Shown: piece after piece, positions 60,824 through 64,000 of the stretch | How positions within the stretch are numbered: position 1 is the first letter of the stretch | How the letters are laid out: each line of letters begins with the position of its first letter | From: Melanocharis versteri | Taxonomy: Eukaryota; Chordata; Aves; Passeriformes; Melanocharitidae | Reading direction: 5' to 3' | Assembly (NCBI GenBank): GCA_013397845.1 | Contig: VZTG01001080.1 | Span: forward strand, 984,536 to 1,048,535 | Length of the DNA: 64,000 nt | Notes under the pieces: generated by a model | What the model was told of the DNA's origin: nothing | The model's database searches: none | What the model saw: only the letters and a program-made list of their open reading frames with translations | Translations under genes and position numbers: made by a program

Positions 60824-62239
60824 ATGTGGAACAAAATATCCTTAAATACAAATGTTGATACAATCTTAACTTTACACATTCATATCTTTTGTGAGGCAAA
60901 GATACCACTGAAAGAAAAAACCCCTTTAATTATCCATTAAGATTTTATAATATTACACAGTAGAAGTTTTCTACTTCAGCTGCCTTCTTTGACACACACT
61001 TTATAAAGTGTTCTTCCTGGGCAGCTCGTCCTTAGGCACCTGGAGACAGCCTGTTCCCACGCCTTTAAATTTCCTCCTAGAGGAATGCCCAGCTTTCCTG
61101 GATTCCTCTGCCCTTCGGGAGTGCCTCCAAAGAGGCTCTCTCAATCAGGCCCCAAAATAGGGGTTAGAAAGAAAAGGGAGAAAGGAGAGAAAAAAGGGAA
61201 TGGAAGAAGAAGGACATGTAGGAAGGAGATGGGTCACAGCAGGGCTGTCACCAGGGCAGGGCAGGCATCCCCCTGGGCAGGGGTGAGTGCCAGGACAGGT
61301 GGTGGAGGCTCCGTTGGCCAGGGACTGGGGCTGTTAGGGTCTCAGGGTGAGCTCTTCAGATCTTTTCCAGCCTTGTTGGTGATTATAACTGGAATGATGA
61401 TGAGGAGAAATACAGTGACATTCTCTAAATAACAGTGCAAAACAGCAAGGTTCCTGGTAGGTAACATGGAAACCTTGGCTATATGCATATTGCTACACTA
61501 CACTTCCCCCATTATGGCTTACATGCTCAAGGAACCTAAGCACCAGAGAAAATAAGAATTTTTAAATAAACAGAAGAGGTGTTCCTCTTTCCCCAAAATT
61601 TATTTGTAGTGTTAATGCAAGTTTTAAATATGCAAAGTAATTTACAGTGCAGCACATGTTTAAACTGGTAAATCAATAAGAAAATGGGAAAGGAGGGACA
61701 GGAGCTGCATTCTTTTCCACTGAAAATGTTAAAAAGCAATGTGTACCTGTTGGTGAGGTAGGAAAACAATCTCAAGAATTAAAAATGCTTCACCTCTTCA
61801 CAGATTTCTTCCCAGAAATTTTTCATTTTTTTTCCGAGTCCTTGGCAGAGGATCAGGAAACCCAGAGCAGCTTCTTGCTGATCTCATACTGCTATTTCAT
61901 GTTGAAAGTGCGGATCTAACAACCCTCAGGTGCATGGTTGGGAAAATTGTGCTTATTGTTCTGAGGACTTGCCATGGGGCAGCTGACCATGGATTCCTAA
62001 TGTGTACCAGATGGGACCATGGCTTTTACTTTTTACAGAGAAGAATTTAGATGCACTGTGAGAATAACTGTGATAGTCTGCAGATTAGTGGTAACATGAA
62101 TTTTGTGTGAGTTAAAACTATTTACCACTGCCAGGGAAAACATGAATGGAATGCCATGATTTTCTAGAACCACACCTAACAGTTTTCTAAATGTTCGATA
62201 AAATGTGAATTTAACCTTGTGAGTTTTTCTTCTTTAGCA
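60824..62239. other. Non-coding stretch with a purine tract and a GC-richer patch
   Basis: 61163-61237 is almost entirely A/G. The next 120 bases are G-rich (GGGCAGGGCAGGC, CCTGGGCAGGGGTGAG). The 115-codon frame at 61085-61432 is biased by this composition and has no recognised domain. No promoter-like CpG cluster is seen. Confidence 0.5.
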
Positions 62240-62540
62240 TATTGCTTAAGCCGCAGAACAGTGGTTCAGGCACTGAGTGGTAAAGGATTCATCTCAGCTG
62301 CCCTCATAGCCTGTCTGCAGCCAAGATGCTCAATTTCAATCCTCTCCTCTTGCTCTACAGTCAGTGGAGAGAAGCAGGCATCAATTTGATGCTTCTCTGA
62401 AGTACTCTGAGGTGGTCTCTACGTGTGCCTATTTCTCTCCATTGCCCATGAGGGGGGTCCAGGACAGCTAGGCTGATGTCAATGCCTGAATCCAGAGGAA
62501 AGTCTTACCCCAAATCCTCTGTTTTCTGTTACAGATGGAG
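62240..62540 (+). repeat. Possible ancient tRNA-derived-like repeat
   Basis: AACAGTGGTTCAGGCACTGA followed by TGCTCAATTTCAATCCTCTC has the spacing of an A-box-like and B-box-like pair, as in old sauropsid SINE-type repeats. The match is loose and the cloverleaf is not intact, so it is not a tRNA gene. Confidence 0.22.
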
Positions 62541-62721
62541 CTGAAACAATGAATGTGAGGGTCGTTCCTCCTCTGGCTTCTCTGCTGAGCATGTGGATGG
62601 GTTTTGTGATAGTGATGTTGAGCTCCAGATGAAAACTATGAATTTTGTGAAATCAGGGCAATACCAATTAGCAATAGTCATTCCTGATCAAAAGCTATGG
62701 ATGTAGGCACCAAACCAAGAT

Positions 62722-62794
62722 AGCACTTAAGCATGTACTTAACTTTAAACATGCAATTAGCAGTACTGACAAGTTAAGCACTCATTTAAGTGCT
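62722..62794. repeat. Palindromic MITE-like element
   Basis: The arms 'AGCACTTAAGCATGTACTTA' (from 62722) and AAGTTAAGCACTCATTTAAGTGCT (62771-62794, shown here with its outer end AAGTGCT) are reverse complements with a few mismatches around a centre near 62758. Words such as CTTAAGCATGT...TTAAGTGCT followed by CTGGATCTAAGCCC are widespread in amniote genomes as an old self-complementary repeat, probably a non-autonomous DNA transposon. Confidence 0.6.
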
Positions 62795-64000
62795 CTGCTG
62801 GATCTAAGCCCTCTTCTATTAACCAATATTCACCTTCTTCTTGCTGGTAGAGCTCTGACAGGAATGAATTACGCAGTTGGGATGTTCTACAAAAGAAAAT
62901 CATGTCTTCTGTCACATGCACAAAGATACCATTTGGGTTTCAATGAGAAACTGTATTTCTAAAATAATAGGAAGGAAAGAAGGATGAGAGAAAATGTCCC
63001 TTTCAACTTTGTTCTAAAAGCTATGAGTCAATATTTTTATTAAAACAAGCAGTGTTTCCTTCATTCTTTCCCCCTTAGCTTGTAAAATTGAAAGTAGTTT
63101 TACAAGGAAAATCTACAATTTTATTTGACATGCAGAATGCTAGAGAAAAGTCCTAAATTGGCAATGAAGGGAAATATTTTTACTTGTCAACTTTACTGAC
63201 TGAATAATAGAATTCAGAGCAAGAAGTCATAGAAATTGTTCCAATAAAGAAATTACCTGACAAAAATGTTTTGCCTCTAGGAAAACTGATTTCTGATGGA
63301 TGCAACCCATCCAAATATTTTTAATATATTTTTGAATTTTTTGCTAGATATTTAGTAATGTTTCTTCCTCTTCTTTATTTTTCGAGTTGTACACATTGCA
63401 TTTGGTCTAAGATTGCACCATGCAGTGTTCAAATTTATGCCTTACATGCACAAATTCAGGAAATCCATATTTAATGTTGCTACACTAACTGAATCTCCTA
63501 TTGGAGCTATGTCTCCAAACTCTGAACTCAGTTTTTAAATGATTTACCTCAGTCTATTGAAAGTTAAAAGATCAGTCAGTTACTGAAGATGTTCTTGGCT
63601 TAAAATAAAATACCAATGATGTCAAAATGCTCCCATTGCAATTCCAATATTTCTGCAATGCCCAGATAGGAAAGGACCCAGGCAATAACTGGAATGCTCT
63701 TATCTTGCTCAAAAATCTACCTGAGTTTAAAATTGTTCCTATTTCTTATAAAACAACAAAATCTCTGGTGGAAACTAAAGAGTTTTACAATCAGACTGAA
63801 AATTAACTCAGGCAATTCTCAACAGGAAAAGACATTAAGGTGGCTGTGTGCAATTTCCAAAATTAAAGAGATGCTGTGGAAAACATTACAGAAGTAGCCA
63901 TTTCCCTTTTTGCCATGTAAGAGTTCAGTTTCAACACAATTGCTGGTAAAAGCTGTGTTGCAGCATAATATAACATCCTTATGCAAGAAACCAAGTTATC
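62795..64000. other. Non-coding stretch to the end of the window
   Basis: AT-rich; the 67-codon frame at 63694-63897 has no recognisable domain. No repeat is recognised. Confidence 0.55.

Noticed and set aside
62240..62345. Possible tRNA gene
   Set aside because: There are A-box-like and B-box-like words but no cloverleaf, intact anticodon arm or terminator; at best an old SINE-like relic.
1..64000. CRISPR arrays, bacterial operons, ribosomal RNA, mitochondrial insertions, non-retroviral viral genes
   Set aside because: I looked for regularly spaced repeats, ribosome-binding sites, conserved rRNA words, mitochondrial gene words and viral protein motifs and saw none. LINE and LTR content points to a vertebrate nuclear genome.

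Overview
The window reads as vertebrate, most likely avian, nuclear DNA from a gene-poor region (intergenic or deep intronic). It is AT-rich. The only widespread recognisable component is the CR1 family of non-LTR retrotransposons. Several copies carry the sauropsid CR1 3' end: a 'TTGGACT(C/A)GATGATCTT...GGTCCCTTCCAAC' block followed by copies of ATTCTATG. Two retroviral-type solo LTRs are present. Older repeats include two strongly decayed CR1 copies that resemble the ancient amniote (L3-like) lineage. I see no mammalian Alu or L1, no bacterial-style operons, and no gene whose product I recognise. The open reading frames are short. Those I could explain lie inside repeats, and the rest look like chance frames.

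Layout. 1-3.2 kb: featureless. 3.2-3.8 kb: internally deleted CR1. 5.66-6.03 kb: solo LTR with a perfect 6-bp target duplication. 6.4-10.7 kb: a cluster of old repeats, with a CR1 reverse-transcriptase fragment (8.76-9.9 kb) and a CR1 3' end of another subfamily (10.35-10.67 kb). 12.6-12.9 kb: AT-rich block with homeodomain-like sites. 16.8-18.06 kb: ancient CR1 with a younger CR1 nested inside it; the younger copy is rearranged and holds the window's only N. 19.16-19.57 kb: a second solo LTR, minus strand. 21.3-22.0 kb: CR1 tail, then a TAATTA-rich block. 28.0-30.4 kb: CR1 tail, ancient repeat, CR1 endonuclease fragment, then a GC-richer piece of unknown origin. 32.0-32.4 kb: a tetranucleotide run and an ancient repeat. 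40.0-41.6 kb: a 17-unit GGAA microsatellite beside an ancient CR1. 42.7 kb: CR1 tail. 49.5 kb: ancient repeat. 51.0-51.5 kb: candidate conserved regulatory block. 53.56-54.18 kb: the longest open frame (178 codons), of uncertain nature. 60.0-62.8 kb: a TC run, a CR1 tail and a palindromic MITE-like element.

No genes act together here. The informative points are evolutionary: all eleven CR1 segments I can orient lie on the plus strand, LTR insertions have precise boundaries, retrotransposons are nested and chimeric, and a few AT-rich blocks could be non-coding regulatory elements. Repeat assignments come from recognising consensus features by eye. Ends are approximate unless a target duplication fixes them.
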